A DNA stretch of 64,000 nucleotides from Streptomyces sp. WMMB 322 (GCF_900090145.1 NZ_FMHI01000021.1:88940-152939), one strand, 5' to 3'; shown: positions 1-9,574, counted from the stretch's first letter. Numbers and translations: made by a program. Notes: a model not told the origin generated them from the sequence alone.

Positions 1-1296
1 ATCGCCGGCACCCACCAGTCCTTCCTGCTCGGACCGTGGCTCGCCGACGCGCGGCGGATGGGAGGCAGCGAGTCCGAGCGGGACAAGCTCGAACTCACCG
101 CACGCACGCTGCTCACCGCGTGGGCGGACCGTCCGGCCGCCGACAAGGGCAGGCTCGCCAACTACGCCAACCGCGACTGGCAGGGCCTCATCGGGGACTT
201 CCACCAGCCCCAGTGGCGCGCCTACCTGGAGGAGGTCGAGGACGCCCTCGCGGAGGACCGGACCCCCAAGAGCTTCGACTGGTACGAGCTGGAGGCAGCC
301 TGGGCGCGGGAGACCAAGTCGTACGCGCAGCGCCCTTCGGGAGATCCCTACCGCACCGCGCAGCGGGTGCACGCCGCCCTGGCCAAGGCGCCGTTCCAGG
401 GCAGCGTGACCGCGAAGTCGGACCCGGTCACGCTGACCCCGGGCGCTTCCGGCACGTTCGAGGCCGTCTTCCGCAACGAGAGCGGACTGCGCGCGACGGG
501 AGTCGTCGACTTCTCCCTGACCGGCCTGCAGAACGCCGAGCCGCAGGGCTCCACCTCCGTACTGCGGGTCGAACAGGGCAGCAGCGCCGGCGTCAAGTGG
601 CGTGTCCGGGCTCCGAAGGACGAGCTGAAGGATCCGCTGAAGCCGCTCGCCTACGAACTGACGGTGGAGTACGGGCCCGAGGGCGAGCGCCGCGTGCGGA
701 TGCCGCAGTCCGGCAAGCTCTACGTCGCGGGACCGCTGGACCGGGAGCTGTCGACCGTCAGCACCAACGACGCCGTCTTCGGCCAGCTCGGCGACCGCTT
801 CGCGATCGAAGGCGCCGGCGACGACATGTGGAAGGGCACCTCGCACTTCGGTGCGATCTACCGCGAGGGAGCCCTGCGGGACGGGGTCTCGGCGACGGTC
901 CGCGTCACCTCTCAGGAAGTGACGGGTCCGTGGGCGCGCGCCGGCATCGTGGCCCGCAACCAGCTGCCCGGCACCGCGTCGCAGGGCTTCGTGAACCTGT
1001 CGGTGACGCCGGACAACGGGGTGGTGCTCTCCTACGACTCCGACGGCGACGGCACCCTCAACCGATACGTACGCGTCACCGGCGTCACCGCGCCCGTCGC
1101 GCTGCGCCTCACCCGCGACGGACGCTCCTTCCGGGGCGAACTGTCCACGGACGACGAAGCGAACTGGCACACGGTGGGCACCGTCACCGTGCCGGGGGTC
1201 TCCTCCCGGCAGGACGTGGGGATGTTCATGTCGGCGACGAACGGCGGCACGGCAGCCCGCGGCACCGTGGAGTTCCGGGACTGGGACGTGAGCTGA
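1..1296 (+). CDS. Alpha-N-acetylglucosaminidase (GH89), C-terminal part, 5' end outside window
   Basis: The reading frame is open from base 1, so the N-terminus and catalytic TIM barrel lie upstream. The first ~130 visible residues (GTHQSFLLGPWL, then a helical stretch with YANRDWQGLI and FHQPQWRAYL) match the C-terminal helical domain of NAGLU-type enzymes, which remove terminal alpha-linked GlcNAc. Next comes a beta-rich region (about residues 150-250) like the NEW3 domain attached to bacterial glycosidases, then a ~180-residue jelly-roll-like domain (DUF1349-like) that could bind carbohydrate. The protein ends in FRDWDVS. The family is normally exported; the signal peptide is not visible here. 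The family call rests on the NAGLU C-terminal domain only. Confidence 0.8.
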   Translation: MAGTHQSFLLGPWLADARRMGGSESERDKLELTARTLLTAWADRPAADKGRLANYANRDWQGLIGDFHQPQWRAYLEEVEDALAEDRTPKSFDWYELEAAWARETKSYAQRPSGDPYRTAQRVHAALAKAPFQGSVTAKSDPVTLTPGASGTFEAVFRNESGLRATGVVDFSLTGLQNAEPQGSTSVLRVEQGSSAGVKWRVRAPKDELKDPLKPLAYELTVEYGPEGERRVRMPQSGKLYVAGPLDRELSTVSTNDAVFGQLGDRFAIEGAGDDMWKGTSHFGAIYREGALRDGVSATVRVTSQEVTGPWARAGIVARNQLPGTASQGFVNLSVTPDNGVVLSYDSDGDGTLNRYVRVTGVTAPVALRLTRDGRSFRGELSTDDEANWHTVGTVTVPGVSSRQDVGMFMSATNGGTAARGTVEFRDWDVS

Positions 1297-1385
1297 CCTC
1301 CGGCGCCACGGCGCTCCCCGGGGGCACGGCGGAGCGGCGGGGTGCCCGGGGGACCAGGTGACCAAGCCACCGGTCGTTCGTTTTC

Positions 1386-3383
1386 GTGAGCGTGGCACTT
1401 TCGGAAACGACTTCGCAGCATTCGCGCACACCGTCCGGCTCCGTCGATGTGGAGCAGGCCCAGGCGGCGCTCGTCGAGCACTACCCGCGGCTGGTACGGC
1501 TGGCCTATCTGGTGCTGCCGCCCTCCCTCGCGCGGCACCGACGGGTGCTGACGGCGCATTCGCTCGTACAGCGGACGCTTCCCCGTGGCCGCGGCAGCGC
1601 CGAGGTCAAGGTGCTGCCGGCGCAGCGGCGCGGCGGCCACGGCCCGGCAGGCGGCGACGCGACCGGCGCGGACGTCTATGAGTTCCTGACGACGCGCGTG
1701 CTGCGGGCGGCGCTCTCCGGTGAGCGGCGGCCGCGCCTGGCGCCGTGGCGGCTGCCGGTGCGGCCCGGTCTCTTCCCCCTGGTCCTGGGGCTCCAGCTCT
1801 TCCCGCGTTCCGGCGGCGCGTACGAACTCGCCCTGGAAAAGGCCCTGTCGGAGGTGTCGGGCGCGGCGCGGGCGGCGTGCGCGCTGCGCGGCTGGGAGGG
1901 CATGACGGACGCAGAGGTGTGCCGTGTGCTCGAGGCCGCGGGGGTGCAGGAGCCCGCCGAGGCGCTTGCCGCCGCGTCCGGCATCCGACTTCCTGCGGGA
2001 AGCAACGACAAGCCGGTGCTGGGTCCTTCGGAGTTCGACCCGTGCTCGCTCCAGGCACGCCCCACGGATCTGCTGCGCCGCCGTCAGCATCTGCGCGCGG
2101 CTCTCTCGGCGGTGGCCGCGGTCGTGGTGTGCGGCGGGCTTCTGGGGCTGCCCGGCGACTCCTGGGGTCCGGACGGTGCAGCCGCGCCCCTCTACGCGCG
2201 CAACCCGGCCGCCGAAAAGGCCCTGGAACCGGCATCGTTGACCCGCGTCGCCGCCGGGGCCTGGAAGGACGCCTCGCGCACGGACTTCTCCGCCTGGCCG
2301 GCGCGCGGAGACCTCACCGACGACGACGGGCTGCTGCGCCGGGCGCTGGCCGTCTGGGCGCGCCCCGGTGGAAAGGTCCGGCTGTCGGTGACGCAGGGGA
2401 CGTCCCCCGGGCCGCCCTCCGGGCCGCCCCAACTGCTGTACGCGGGGCGGGTGGACGGCGCGAAAGTCGTCCTGCTGCACGACGGGCTGCGGGCGGCGCG
2501 GTACGCCGAACCCGAGGGAGCGGACAGCGGCGGAGCGGTCCTGGACGTCGCCCGCACGGACGGTGCGGACACCGCGGAGTCCGGTGCGCTGGTCATCTCC
2601 CGGAGCGACTCCAACGTCCGCTATCTGACGGCGCCCTGGGTCTCCAAGGCGGCAGAGGTGGATCTGCTGCAGTCCGACGACGAGGGCCGCAGCCTCAACC
2701 GCGAGGACGACGGAGTCCTCGTGTCGCTGACCGGACCGGGCCGCGACCCGCGCGAGTGCAACCGCTGGCCGGGGCTGCTGCTGTCCACGCGCGGCAAGTC
2801 GAAACGTCATCTCTACACCGATCTGGGCGAGTTGACGCCGGCACGGCTCACCTCCGGAAGCCCCACGAAGAAGCCGCGCGACGCGACGAGCGCGACGGCG
2901 AGGGGACGGCTGGCGCACACGGCCTGCGGGTTCCGCTCGATGGTGGGCGGCGGCGTGCGCTCGGTCAACACCTGGAAGTTCGCGACGCAACTGCTGCCGG
3001 GCGGAATGAGGTCGGCGACCTGGCTGTGCACGCGGGGCGAGACGTGGCGGGGCAACGGAGCCCGCATCTTCACCAGTTTCCGGCGTTCGGGTCTGAAGCG
3101 CGGCGAGCAGGCCGTGTTCACCTCACGCGCCTCGGACACCCCGGCGTGCGGCCCGCGCCGGCCGCACGCGGTGAGCGGCGCCCTGTGGAAGAGCGACGCC
3201 GGCAACTGGTACGTGCTCGCCGCAGGCAGCCGCAAGGTGGCGGGTATCCGTGCGACGGGCAAGTCCGGCGGTCCGAGCGGCAGTTCACCGGGGCGGAAGC
3301 TGGCTCTGCTCGCGAAGAAGGGCGCCGAGGCGAAGATCAGCGCCCGGCTGGCGAACGGCGAGAAGCTGGAGCCGGGTCACTGA
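1386..3383 (+). CDS. Membrane protein with sigma-factor-like N-terminal helices, function unknown
   Basis: Predicted 665 aa from a GTG start. Residues ~18-55 (EHYPRLVRLAYLVLPP) look like an ECF sigma region 2 helix pair, and ~150-195 (ALEKALSEVSGAARAAC... GMTDAEVCRVLEAAG) resemble region 4 helices. A single hydrophobic helix follows at about residues 236-257 (AALSAVAAVVVCGGLLGLPG). The remaining ~400 residues are hydrophilic and probably extracytoplasmic. I recognise the general type as a conserved streptomycete protein without a known role. The sigma resemblance is by eye and could simply be a degenerate helical domain. It lies alone between the GH89 gene and a terminator-like hairpin. Confidence 0.7.
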   Translation: MSVALSETTSQHSRTPSGSVDVEQAQAALVEHYPRLVRLAYLVLPPSLARHRRVLTAHSLVQRTLPRGRGSAEVKVLPAQRRGGHGPAGGDATGADVYEFLTTRVLRAALSGERRPRLAPWRLPVRPGLFPLVLGLQLFPRSGGAYELALEKALSEVSGAARAACALRGWEGMTDAEVCRVLEAAGVQEPAEALAAASGIRLPAGSNDKPVLGPSEFDPCSLQARPTDLLRRRQHLRAALSAVAAVVVCGGLLGLPGDSWGPDGAAAPLYARNPAAEKALEPASLTRVAAGAWKDASRTDFSAWPARGDLTDDDGLLRRALAVWARPGGKVRLSVTQGTSPGPPSGPPQLLYAGRVDGAKVVLLHDGLRAARYAEPEGADSGGAVLDVARTDGADTAESGALVISRSDSNVRYLTAPWVSKAAEVDLLQSDDEGRSLNREDDGVLVSLTGPGRDPRECNRWPGLLLSTRGKSKRHLYTDLGELTPARLTSGSPTKKPRDATSATARGRLAHTACGFRSMVGGGVRSVNTWKFATQLLPGGMRSATWLCTRGETWRGNGARIFTSFRRSGLKRGEQAVFTSRASDTPACGPRRPHAVSGALWKSDAGNWYVLAAGSRKVAGIRATGKSGGPSGSSPGRKLALLAKKGAEAKISARLANGEKLEPGH

Positions 3384-3394
3384 CCCACCGACCG

Positions 3395-3436
3395 GGCCGG
3401 CGGGAGGCCGGGGCGAACCCCTCCTCCCGCCCGGCC
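3395..3436. terminator. Hairpin between convergent genes
   Basis: GGCCGGCGGGAGG (3395-3407) pairs with CCTCCCGCCCGGCC (3423-3436) with one bulged base, around a 15-nt loop. It lies 12 bp after the stop of the plus-strand gene and 138 bp beyond the stop of the minus-strand LacI gene. A bidirectional intrinsic terminator without a U-tract, as usual in Streptomyces, is the simplest reading. Confidence 0.6.
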
Positions 3437-3573
3437 GCAGGGCGGTGCGGTGAGGACCGGCCCGACCGGCCGGGCGCGTGCGGACCGCGCGTGGCGGGCC
3501 GCCGGCCGGCCGGACCGGAGAGTGGCGCCGGGCGAACGCGTGCAGCGCACCGGGAGGCGTGCTGCCGGGACGC

Positions 3574-4638
3574 TCACCCGTTCCGTGCCCGGGACCTGTC
3601 CCCCGCGTGAGCCGGGGCCTGCCCCGTGGAGCCTCGTACGACGAGCTCGGGCTGGAAGACGAACTCACTGTGCGGCACGGGGTTTCCGCGGATCTCCTCC
3701 AGCAGCGTGTGCACCGCCGCGTTCGACATGGCCCGCACCGGCTGCCGGACGGTCGTCAGCGGAGGGTCGGTGAAGGCGTTCAGCTCCGAGTCGTCGTAGC
3801 CGACGACGGAGACGTCCCGGGGCACGTCGAGGCCCCGCTGGCGTGCGGCCCGCACGACGCCCAGCGCCATCAGGTCGCTGCCGCACACGATGCCGGTGCA
3901 GCCCGCGTCGAGGAGACCGCCCGCCGCGGCGTGGCCGCCCTCCACCGTGAACAGGGTGTGCCGCACGACGCCCGACGCCGGGCCCGGCCCGTCCTCGGCG
4001 AGTTCCTCCGCGAATCCCTGTGCCTTGCGGCGCACCGGCACGAACCGGTCCGGGCCGACTGCCAGGCCGATCCGCTCGTGGCCCAGCTCGCGCAGGTGCC
4101 GTACGGCGATGCGGGCGGCGGCGTGGTCGTCCGGTGAGACGAAGGGCGCGGCGATCCGCTCGTTGTAGCCGTTGACGAGGACGTACGGCACGCCGCGGGC
4201 CGCCAGCCGCGCATAGCGCGCGGGCTCGGCCGTCAGGTCGGCGTGCAGCCCGGAGAGGAAGATGATGCCGGTGACGCCGCGGTCGACGAGCTGGGCGACC
4301 AGTTCGTCCTCGGTGGCTCCGCCGGGCATCTGCGTGCCGAGTACGGGCGTGTAGCCGTAGCCGGTCAGGGACTGCTCGATCACCTGGGCGAAGGCCGGGA
4401 AGATCGGGTTGGTCAGCTCGGGGATGACGAGGCCGACTAGTCCCGCGCTGCGCGAGCGCAGGCGTACGGGCCGCTCGTACCCGAGGACGTCGAGCGCGGC
4501 CAGCACCCGCTGCCTCGTCGAATCGGCCACGCCCGCCTTGCCGTTGAGGACCCGGCTGACGGTGGCTTCGCTGACACGTGCCTGCCCGGCGACGTCGGCG
4601 AGCCGCGTGGCGGGGAGCGCCGAGGCCGCAGCCGTCAT
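3574..4638 (-). CDS. LacI-family regulator, last gene of the alpha-glucoside operon
   Basis: 354 aa from the ATG at 4638, which overlaps the aglA stop (ATGA), so translation is probably coupled. The N-terminal helix-turn-helix with the LacI hinge is clear (TRLADVAGQARVSEATVSRV... VLAALDVLGYERP), followed by a periplasmic-binding-protein-like effector domain (SAGLVGLVIPELTNPIFP, FVSPDDHAAARIAV, SVVGYDDSELNAFTDPPLTT). It is closely similar along its whole length to the divergent malR product at the other end of the operon. It probably senses a maltodextrin or alpha-glucoside and controls malE-aglA, alone or with MalR. The effector and operator are not established from sequence. Confidence 0.9.
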   Translation of the reverse strand: MTAAASALPATRLADVAGQARVSEATVSRVLNGKAGVADSTRQRVLAALDVLGYERPVRLRSRSAGLVGLVIPELTNPIFPAFAQVIEQSLTGYGYTPVLGTQMPGGATEDELVAQLVDRGVTGIIFLSGLHADLTAEPARYARLAARGVPYVLVNGYNERIAAPFVSPDDHAAARIAVRHLRELGHERIGLAVGPDRFVPVRRKAQGFAEELAEDGPGPASGVVRHTLFTVEGGHAAAGGLLDAGCTGIVCGSDLMALGVVRAARQRGLDVPRDVSVVGYDDSELNAFTDPPLTTVRQPVRAMSNAAVHTLLEEIRGNPVPHSEFVFQPELVVRGSTGQAPAHAGDRSRARNG

Positions 4639-6314
4639 GCGCCGCTCCCGGGGGCCGGCGTGGTGGCGGCTCCGGCCACCCCTGCGACGCTCCACCAGGC
4701 GGTGGTGTCGGCCGGGAGGGGACCGCGGCCGTCGTACGGGCCGCTCGCCAGGAGCAACTGTCCCGGGGTTTCCTCCAGTTCGGCGGGCTCCTCGCCGGTG
4801 TTGGCGGTGCACACGAAGTCGCCGCGGCGGAAGGCGAGCACGCCGTGCGGTGCGGACAGCCACTCGACCGAGTCCCCCGCGCCCAGGCCGGGGTGGTCGC
4901 GGCGCAGCCGCAGCGCCGTGCGGTACAGCTCCAGCGTGGAGCCGGGCTCGCCGGCCTGTGCCGCCACCGACATCTCGCCCCAGCCTTCGGGCTGCGGCAG
5001 CCAGCTCGTGCCGCCGCCGAAGCCGAAGGAGCTGCCCGTCCGCTCCCACGGCAGCGGAACGCGGCATCCGTCGCGCAGCCCCTCCTGCCCGTTGTCGCGG
5101 AAGAAGGAGGGGTCCTGGCGTGCCTCGTCGGGGAGTTCGGTGACCTCGGGCAGACCCAGTTCCTCCCCCTGGTAGACGTACGCGGAGCCCGGCAGCGCCA
5201 GCATCAGCAGCGCGGCGGCGCGGGCGCGGGGCAGGCCGCCGCCGAGGCGGGTGCGGTGGCGTACGACGTCGTGGTTGGAGAGCACCCACGTCGCGGGCGC
5301 GGCGACGGGCAACATGGCCTCCAGGGACTCGGCGACGACGGCCCGCAGCGCCTCGGCGTCCCAATCGGTCTGCAGATAGTGGAAGTTGAACGCCTGGTGC
5401 AGCTCGTCCTCGCGCACGTAGAGGGCCGTACGCTGCGAGTCGGGCGTCCAGGCCTCGGCGACGCCGATGCGTTCGCCCGGGTACTCCTCCAGTACGCGCC
5501 GCCAGTCGCGGTAGATCTCGTGCACGCCGTCCTGGTCGAAGAAGGGCAGGCGGGCGTTGCCCAGCAGCCGCAGCTGGCCGCTCTGCCCCGTGTCGGGCAG
5601 ACCCGGTGCCTTGACGAGGCCGTGGGCGACGTCGATGCGGAAGCCGTCGACGCCCAGGTCGAGCCAGAAGCGCAGCACCGTGCGGAACTCGTCGTGCACG
5701 GCGGGGTGTTCCCAGTTGAAGTCGGGCTGCTCCGGGGCGAAGAGGTGCAGGTACCACTCGCCGGGGGTGCCGTCCGCCTCCTTCACCCGCGTCCAGGCGG
5801 GGCCGCCGAAGACCGACTCCCAGTCGTTGGGCGGCAGTTGGCCTTCCTCTCCCCTGCCGGGCCGGAAGTGGTAGCGCGCGCGGGCCGGTGATCCCGGTCC
5901 CTCCTCCAGGGCCTGCTGGAACCACACGTGGCGGTCCGAGGAGTGATTGGGCACGACGTCGACGATGACGCGCAGTCCCAGCGCGTGAGCGTCCTTGATC
6001 AGCGCGGCTGCGTCCGCCAGGTCGCCGAAGCGGGGGTCGACGGCGCGGTAGTCGGTCACGTCGTAGCCGCCGTCGGCCTGCGGCGAAGCGTAGAACGGGC
6101 TGAGCCACACCGCGTCCACACCGAGGTCCGCGAGGTACGGCAGCCGGGACCGTACGCCCTGGAGGTCGCCCATGCCGTCACCGTCGCCGTCGGCGAAGGA
6201 ACGCGGATAGACCTGGTAGATGACGGCGTCGCGCCACCAGCCCGTGCGCTCCGGTCGCGTTCCCTGCTCGCCGGCCGGGGCGGCTGCGCCGGCGGGTCCG
6301 AGATGCTGGGTCAT
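4635..6314 (-). CDS. aglA: Alpha-glucosidase, GH13 family
   Basis: 559 aa, cytoplasmic (no signal peptide). GH13 landmarks: WWRDAVIYQVYPRSF near residue 26, DVVPNHSS near 119, nucleophile Asp228 in GFRIDVAHG, acid/base Glu287 in GVAEAW and Asp349 in LSNHD. It hydrolyses alpha-1,4-linked (possibly alpha-1,6) glucosides to glucose after import by the adjacent ABC system. The ATG at 6314 is chosen because the family motif starts ~25 residues later; the upstream extension to 6401 is unlike the family. It lies 70 bp after malG and overlaps the downstream lacI start. Oligo-1,6-glucosidase or trehalose-related activity cannot be excluded. Confidence 0.93.
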   Translation of the reverse strand: MTQHLGPAGAAAPAGEQGTRPERTGWWRDAVIYQVYPRSFADGDGDGMGDLQGVRSRLPYLADLGVDAVWLSPFYASPQADGGYDVTDYRAVDPRFGDLADAAALIKDAHALGLRVIVDVVPNHSSDRHVWFQQALEEGPGSPARARYHFRPGRGEEGQLPPNDWESVFGGPAWTRVKEADGTPGEWYLHLFAPEQPDFNWEHPAVHDEFRTVLRFWLDLGVDGFRIDVAHGLVKAPGLPDTGQSGQLRLLGNARLPFFDQDGVHEIYRDWRRVLEEYPGERIGVAEAWTPDSQRTALYVREDELHQAFNFHYLQTDWDAEALRAVVAESLEAMLPVAAPATWVLSNHDVVRHRTRLGGGLPRARAAALLMLALPGSAYVYQGEELGLPEVTELPDEARQDPSFFRDNGQEGLRDGCRVPLPWERTGSSFGFGGGTSWLPQPEGWGEMSVAAQAGEPGSTLELYRTALRLRRDHPGLGAGDSVEWLSAPHGVLAFRRGDFVCTANTGEEPAELEETPGQLLLASGPYDGRGPLPADTTAWWSVAGVAGAATTPAPGSGA

Positions 6315-6384
6315 GTCATCCCTGAGAGTTGGAGGTGTGGTGCGGGTCCGTGCCGTCGCAGCGGGGGCCGTGACGTGGCCGGGG

Positions 6385-7245
6385 TCAGGACTTCGTGGCA
6401 CCGGCGGTGAGCCCGGCCACGAGATGGCGCTGCGCGAATCCGAAGACGACCGCGGCGGGCACGGCGATGATGACGGCCGCGGCGGTCATCGAACCCCAGT
6501 CGGAGCCGTAGCGGTTGACGAAGGTCTGCAGTCCGCCGGCGAGCGTGAGGTTCTCCTCGCCGGTCATGAAGGCCGTGGCGTAGGCGACTTCGGCCCAGGC
6601 GGTCACGAAGCTGTAGAAGCCGGTGACGGCCAGGCCGGGTCTCGCCAGGGGCAGCACGAGCCGCCAGAAGGTGCCGAAGGGCGTCAGTCCGTCGACACGC
6701 CCCGACTCGTCGATGTCGACGGGGATGGTGTCGAAGAAGCCCTTCATCATCCAGGCGCAGAACGGCACGGCGATCGTCAGATAGGTGATGATCAGACCGA
6801 CGGGCTGGTTGAGCAGGCCGAGGTTGGCCATGGTGTTGTACAGCGGCACGATGAGCACCGCCATGGGGAACATCTGCGTGATCAGCAGTACCCACATCAG
6901 CGGCCGCATCCCGGGGAAGCGGAACCGGCTGATGGCGTAGCCGGTCGTCGCGGCGATGAAGACGCCGATCAGGGTCGTGCCGAGGACGACGAGCAGCGAG
7001 TTGCCCAGCCACGTCAGGAAGTGGGTGTCGGCGACGACATGCGTGTAGTTGTCGAGCGTGAAGTCGCGCACCAGCGCGGTGGAGAACGATTCGCTCTTCG
7101 GCTTGAAGGACGTCACCAGCAGCCACAGCGGCGGGAACAGCGCGACGGCCGTCGCCGCCAGAAGCCCGGCGTGCAGTCCGAACGCGGCCAGGGGGCCTCG
7201 CTCGCCGCGCCTTCCCGGAACGGGGATCGTCTTCGTGGCGGTCAC
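6385..7245 (-). CDS. malG: Maltose/maltodextrin ABC transporter permease MalG
   Basis: 286 aa integral membrane protein with about six transmembrane helices: the first at LHAGLLAATAVALFPPLWLL and the last before QRHLVAGLTAGATKS. The EAA loop typical of binding-protein-dependent permeases (ESGRVDGLTPFGTFWRLVLP), which docks the ATPase, is present. Its start is 1 bp after the malF stop, so the two permeases are translationally coupled. No ATPase gene is in the operon. Streptomyces sugar importers generally use the shared MsiK ATPase encoded elsewhere, which fits here. Confidence 0.93.
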   Translation of the reverse strand: MTATKTIPVPGRRGERGPLAAFGLHAGLLAATAVALFPPLWLLVTSFKPKSESFSTALVRDFTLDNYTHVVADTHFLTWLGNSLLVVLGTTLIGVFIAATTGYAISRFRFPGMRPLMWVLLITQMFPMAVLIVPLYNTMANLGLLNQPVGLIITYLTIAVPFCAWMMKGFFDTIPVDIDESGRVDGLTPFGTFWRLVLPLARPGLAVTGFYSFVTAWAEVAYATAFMTGEENLTLAGGLQTFVNRYGSDWGSMTAAAVIIAVPAAVVFGFAQRHLVAGLTAGATKS

Positions 7246-7246
7246 G

Positions 7247-8272
7247 TCACCACACCTCTCCCTGGCGGCGCAGCGACCGCCTGTAGACGACCGTGAAGAG
7301 CGAGAGCAGCACCAGTATCAGCACACCCCAGGCGGCCGAAGTGGCGAAGTCCCGCGGGCTGTTGATGAAGGACAGCCGGAACGCGTACGTCACGAGGATC
7401 TCCGTGGAGTCCTCCGGGCCGCCCCTGGTGAGCAGGTAGATCACGGGGAACATGTTGAAGGTCCAGATGGTGCTGAGCAGCACGACGGTGCTGCTGACCG
7501 AGCGCACGCCGGGCAGCGTGATGTTGCGGAACCGCTGCCAGGGCCCGGCGCCGTCCATCTCGGCCGCCTCGTACAGCTCTCCGGGTATGCCCTGAAGCGC
7601 ACCGAGCATCGCGACGATCATGAAGGGGACGCCGAGCCAGACGTTGACGGCGATGACCGCGGCCTTGGCCCACAGCGGATCGCCCAGCCACGGCACCGCG
7701 TCGATGCCGCCCCCGTCGAGCACCTTGTTCAGCAGGCCGTTCTTCTCGTTGAAGAGCATCTTCCAGGCGAAGACGGAGACGAAGGCCGGGATGCCCCACG
7801 GCACGATCATCCCGATGCGGTAGAAGGAGCGGCCGCGCACCTGCCTGTTGAGCATCACGGCCAGCGTCAGACCGAGAGCGAATGTGACGCCGACACAGCC
7901 CGCGGTCCACACCACCGTCCAGCCGAGGCGGTCCCAGAAGACGCTGTCGCCGAGGATCGCCGTGTAGTTGTCGAGCCCCGTGAAGCGGTACGTCGCGGGC
8001 AGGTGGTTGACGCCGATGGTGCGCTCGACGTTCGCCTCGTCGGCGTCGGTGAGCGACAGATAGAAGCCGCGCAGCAGCGGATAGCCGATGATGACGCCGA
8101 TCACCACGACGACGGGGGCGACCATGGCCCACGCGTACCAGTGCTTCTCCGCTGCCCTGCGCAGCCTTCCGGCTTCCCCGCTTCGTCCGCCGCTCCCCCG
8201 CCGGCGGACGCGGGCGCCGCCTTCGGCGTCCGCGTCCGCGCGGGCCGGCCGGCTGGTGGTCTCCACAGCCAT
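7247..8272 (-). CDS. malF: Maltose/maltodextrin ABC transporter permease MalF
   Basis: 341 aa. A charged, low-complexity cytoplasmic N-terminus (~45 residues) is followed by six predicted membrane helices, the first being YAWAMVAPVVVVIGVIIGYP. The EAA loop is AAEMDGAGPWQRFRNITLP. It pairs with MalG to form the membrane channel for the substrate delivered by MalE. It begins 30 bp after malE and stops immediately before malG. The ATG at 8272 is preceded by GGGAG. Confidence 0.93.
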   Translation of the reverse strand: MAVETTSRPARADADAEGGARVRRRGSGGRSGEAGRLRRAAEKHWYAWAMVAPVVVVIGVIIGYPLLRGFYLSLTDADEANVERTIGVNHLPATYRFTGLDNYTAILGDSVFWDRLGWTVVWTAGCVGVTFALGLTLAVMLNRQVRGRSFYRIGMIVPWGIPAFVSVFAWKMLFNEKNGLLNKVLDGGGIDAVPWLGDPLWAKAAVIAVNVWLGVPFMIVAMLGALQGIPGELYEAAEMDGAGPWQRFRNITLPGVRSVSSTVVLLSTIWTFNMFPVIYLLTRGGPEDSTEILVTYAFRLSFINSPRDFATSAAWGVLILVLLSLFTVVYRRSLRRQGEVW

Positions 8273-8302
8273 CTCCCGGGCCGTCCCCTCTTCCTCGGTG
8301 GC

Positions 8303-9574
8303 CTACTTGTAGTCCTTGAGCACCTTGCGGAAGCCCTCACCGATCTTGTCCGCGGCGTCCTTCGGGCCCCGGCTGCCGGTGAGCACGGCGTCCATCTGCC
8401 CCCGGATCGGCTCGAAGAGGGAGTTGCCCTCGGCGATCCACGGACGCTGAACGGCCTTGTCGACGGCGGGCTTGAAGAACTCGACCATCTTGTTCTCGCG
8501 GACCGAGGGCTTCTCGTACACGGACTTGCGCGTGGGCAGCAGGCTCAGTTCCTCGGTGGTGCGCTGCTGCACCTCGGCGGAGCTCATGTACTTGGCGAAC
8601 TCCTGGGCGGTGCGCATGTTCTTGGTGCCGGCGTACACCGAGAGGTTCCAGCCGCCCTGGGGCGAGCCGCTCCCCTTGCTCCCCGCCGGTACGGGCGCGA
8701 CGCCGAGGTTGTCCTTGTCGTCCTTGAACTCCTTGCCCTGCTGGGCTCCGGCGATGTCCCACGGGCCGTCGATGATCATGGCGACGTCGCCGTCCTGGAA
8801 CGCCTTGAGGCCGTTCTCCTGGCCGTCGCTGCTGTCAGTGACCGCCGCCTTGGAGTCCACGAGGTCCTTCATCCTCGCGAACGCCTTCGCGCCGGGCCCG
8901 TCGTCCACGGTGATCTTCTTCGCGGTGGGATCGACGAGGTCGCCGCCCTCCCCGTAGAGGTAGGGCAGGAACCAGTAGGGGTCGTCGCCGCGCAGGTAGA
9001 GCGCGGTCCCGCCGGTCCTGCTCTTGATCTTCTCGGCGGACTTCTTCAGCTCGTCGAAGGACTCGGGCACGCCGACGCCCGCCTTCTTGAGCATCTTCTT
9101 GTTGTAGAAGAGACCGAGGGTGTCGGTGACCTGCGGCACGGCGTAGGTCTTGCCCTTGAAGCGCGTGCTGCCCGCCGCCGTCTTGATGTAGTCGCCGGTG
9201 TCGTCGAGCGCCGGGGTGCCGTCCAGCGGGGCCAGATAGCCGAGGTTCGCGAAGTCGGCGACCCAGGCGACCTCGGTGCGCATCACGTCCGGGGCGCCGG
9301 AGTTGCCGCCCGCCGCGTTCTTGAACTTCTGGTTCGCGTCACCGAAGTTGACGTGCACGTACTTGACGTCGACCTTCGGGTGCTTCTTCTCGAAGTCCTC
9401 GGCGATCTTCTTGTACGTGCCCTTCTCGGCGTCGTTCGAGGTGTCCCAGTACGTGACGGTGCCGGCGATCTCGCCCTTGGCGGCGCTGTCGCTGCTCCCG
9501 CCGTCCCCACCGCATGCCGTCGCCGTCAGTGCGAGCACCGCTACCGCCGCGGTGACTGCTGTGCCACGCCGCAT
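8303..9574 (-). CDS. malE: Maltose/maltodextrin-binding lipoprotein MalE
   Basis: 423 aa from the ATG at 9574, which has GGGAGGG 6 nt upstream; the in-frame ATG at 9589 lies before that site and is less likely. The lipoprotein signal is MRRGTAVTAAVAVLALTATAC with the lipobox cysteine at residue 21. The mature part is a family 1 solute-binding protein (TVTYWDTSNDAEKGTYKKIA near its start, MIIDGPWDIAGA, GGWNLSVYAG). It captures maltose/maltodextrin outside the membrane and delivers it to MalFG. It is the first gene of the operon, reading away from malR. An 8-bp hairpin (9597-9615) sits just upstream in its leader. Confidence 0.94.
   Translation of the reverse strand: MRRGTAVTAAVAVLALTATACGGDGGSSDSAAKGEIAGTVTYWDTSNDAEKGTYKKIAEDFEKKHPKVDVKYVHVNFGDANQKFKNAAGGNSGAPDVMRTEVAWVADFANLGYLAPLDGTPALDDTGDYIKTAAGSTRFKGKTYAVPQVTDTLGLFYNKKMLKKAGVGVPESFDELKKSAEKIKSRTGGTALYLRGDDPYWFLPYLYGEGGDLVDPTAKKITVDDGPGAKAFARMKDLVDSKAAVTDSSDGQENGLKAFQDGDVAMIIDGPWDIAGAQQGKEFKDDKDNLGVAPVPAGSKGSGSPQGGWNLSVYAGTKNMRTAQEFAKYMSSAEVQQRTTEELSLLPTRKSVYEKPSVRENKMVEFFKPAVDKAVQRPWIAEGNSLFEPIRGQMDAVLTGSRGPKDAADKIGEGFRKVLKDYK

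Noticed and set aside
3574..6108. An 844-residue minus-strand open frame that would fuse a long Arg-rich segment to the LacI protein
   Set aside because: The N-terminal part is the aglA gene read in the wrong frame. The LacI family start at 4638 with the ATGA overlap explains the data.
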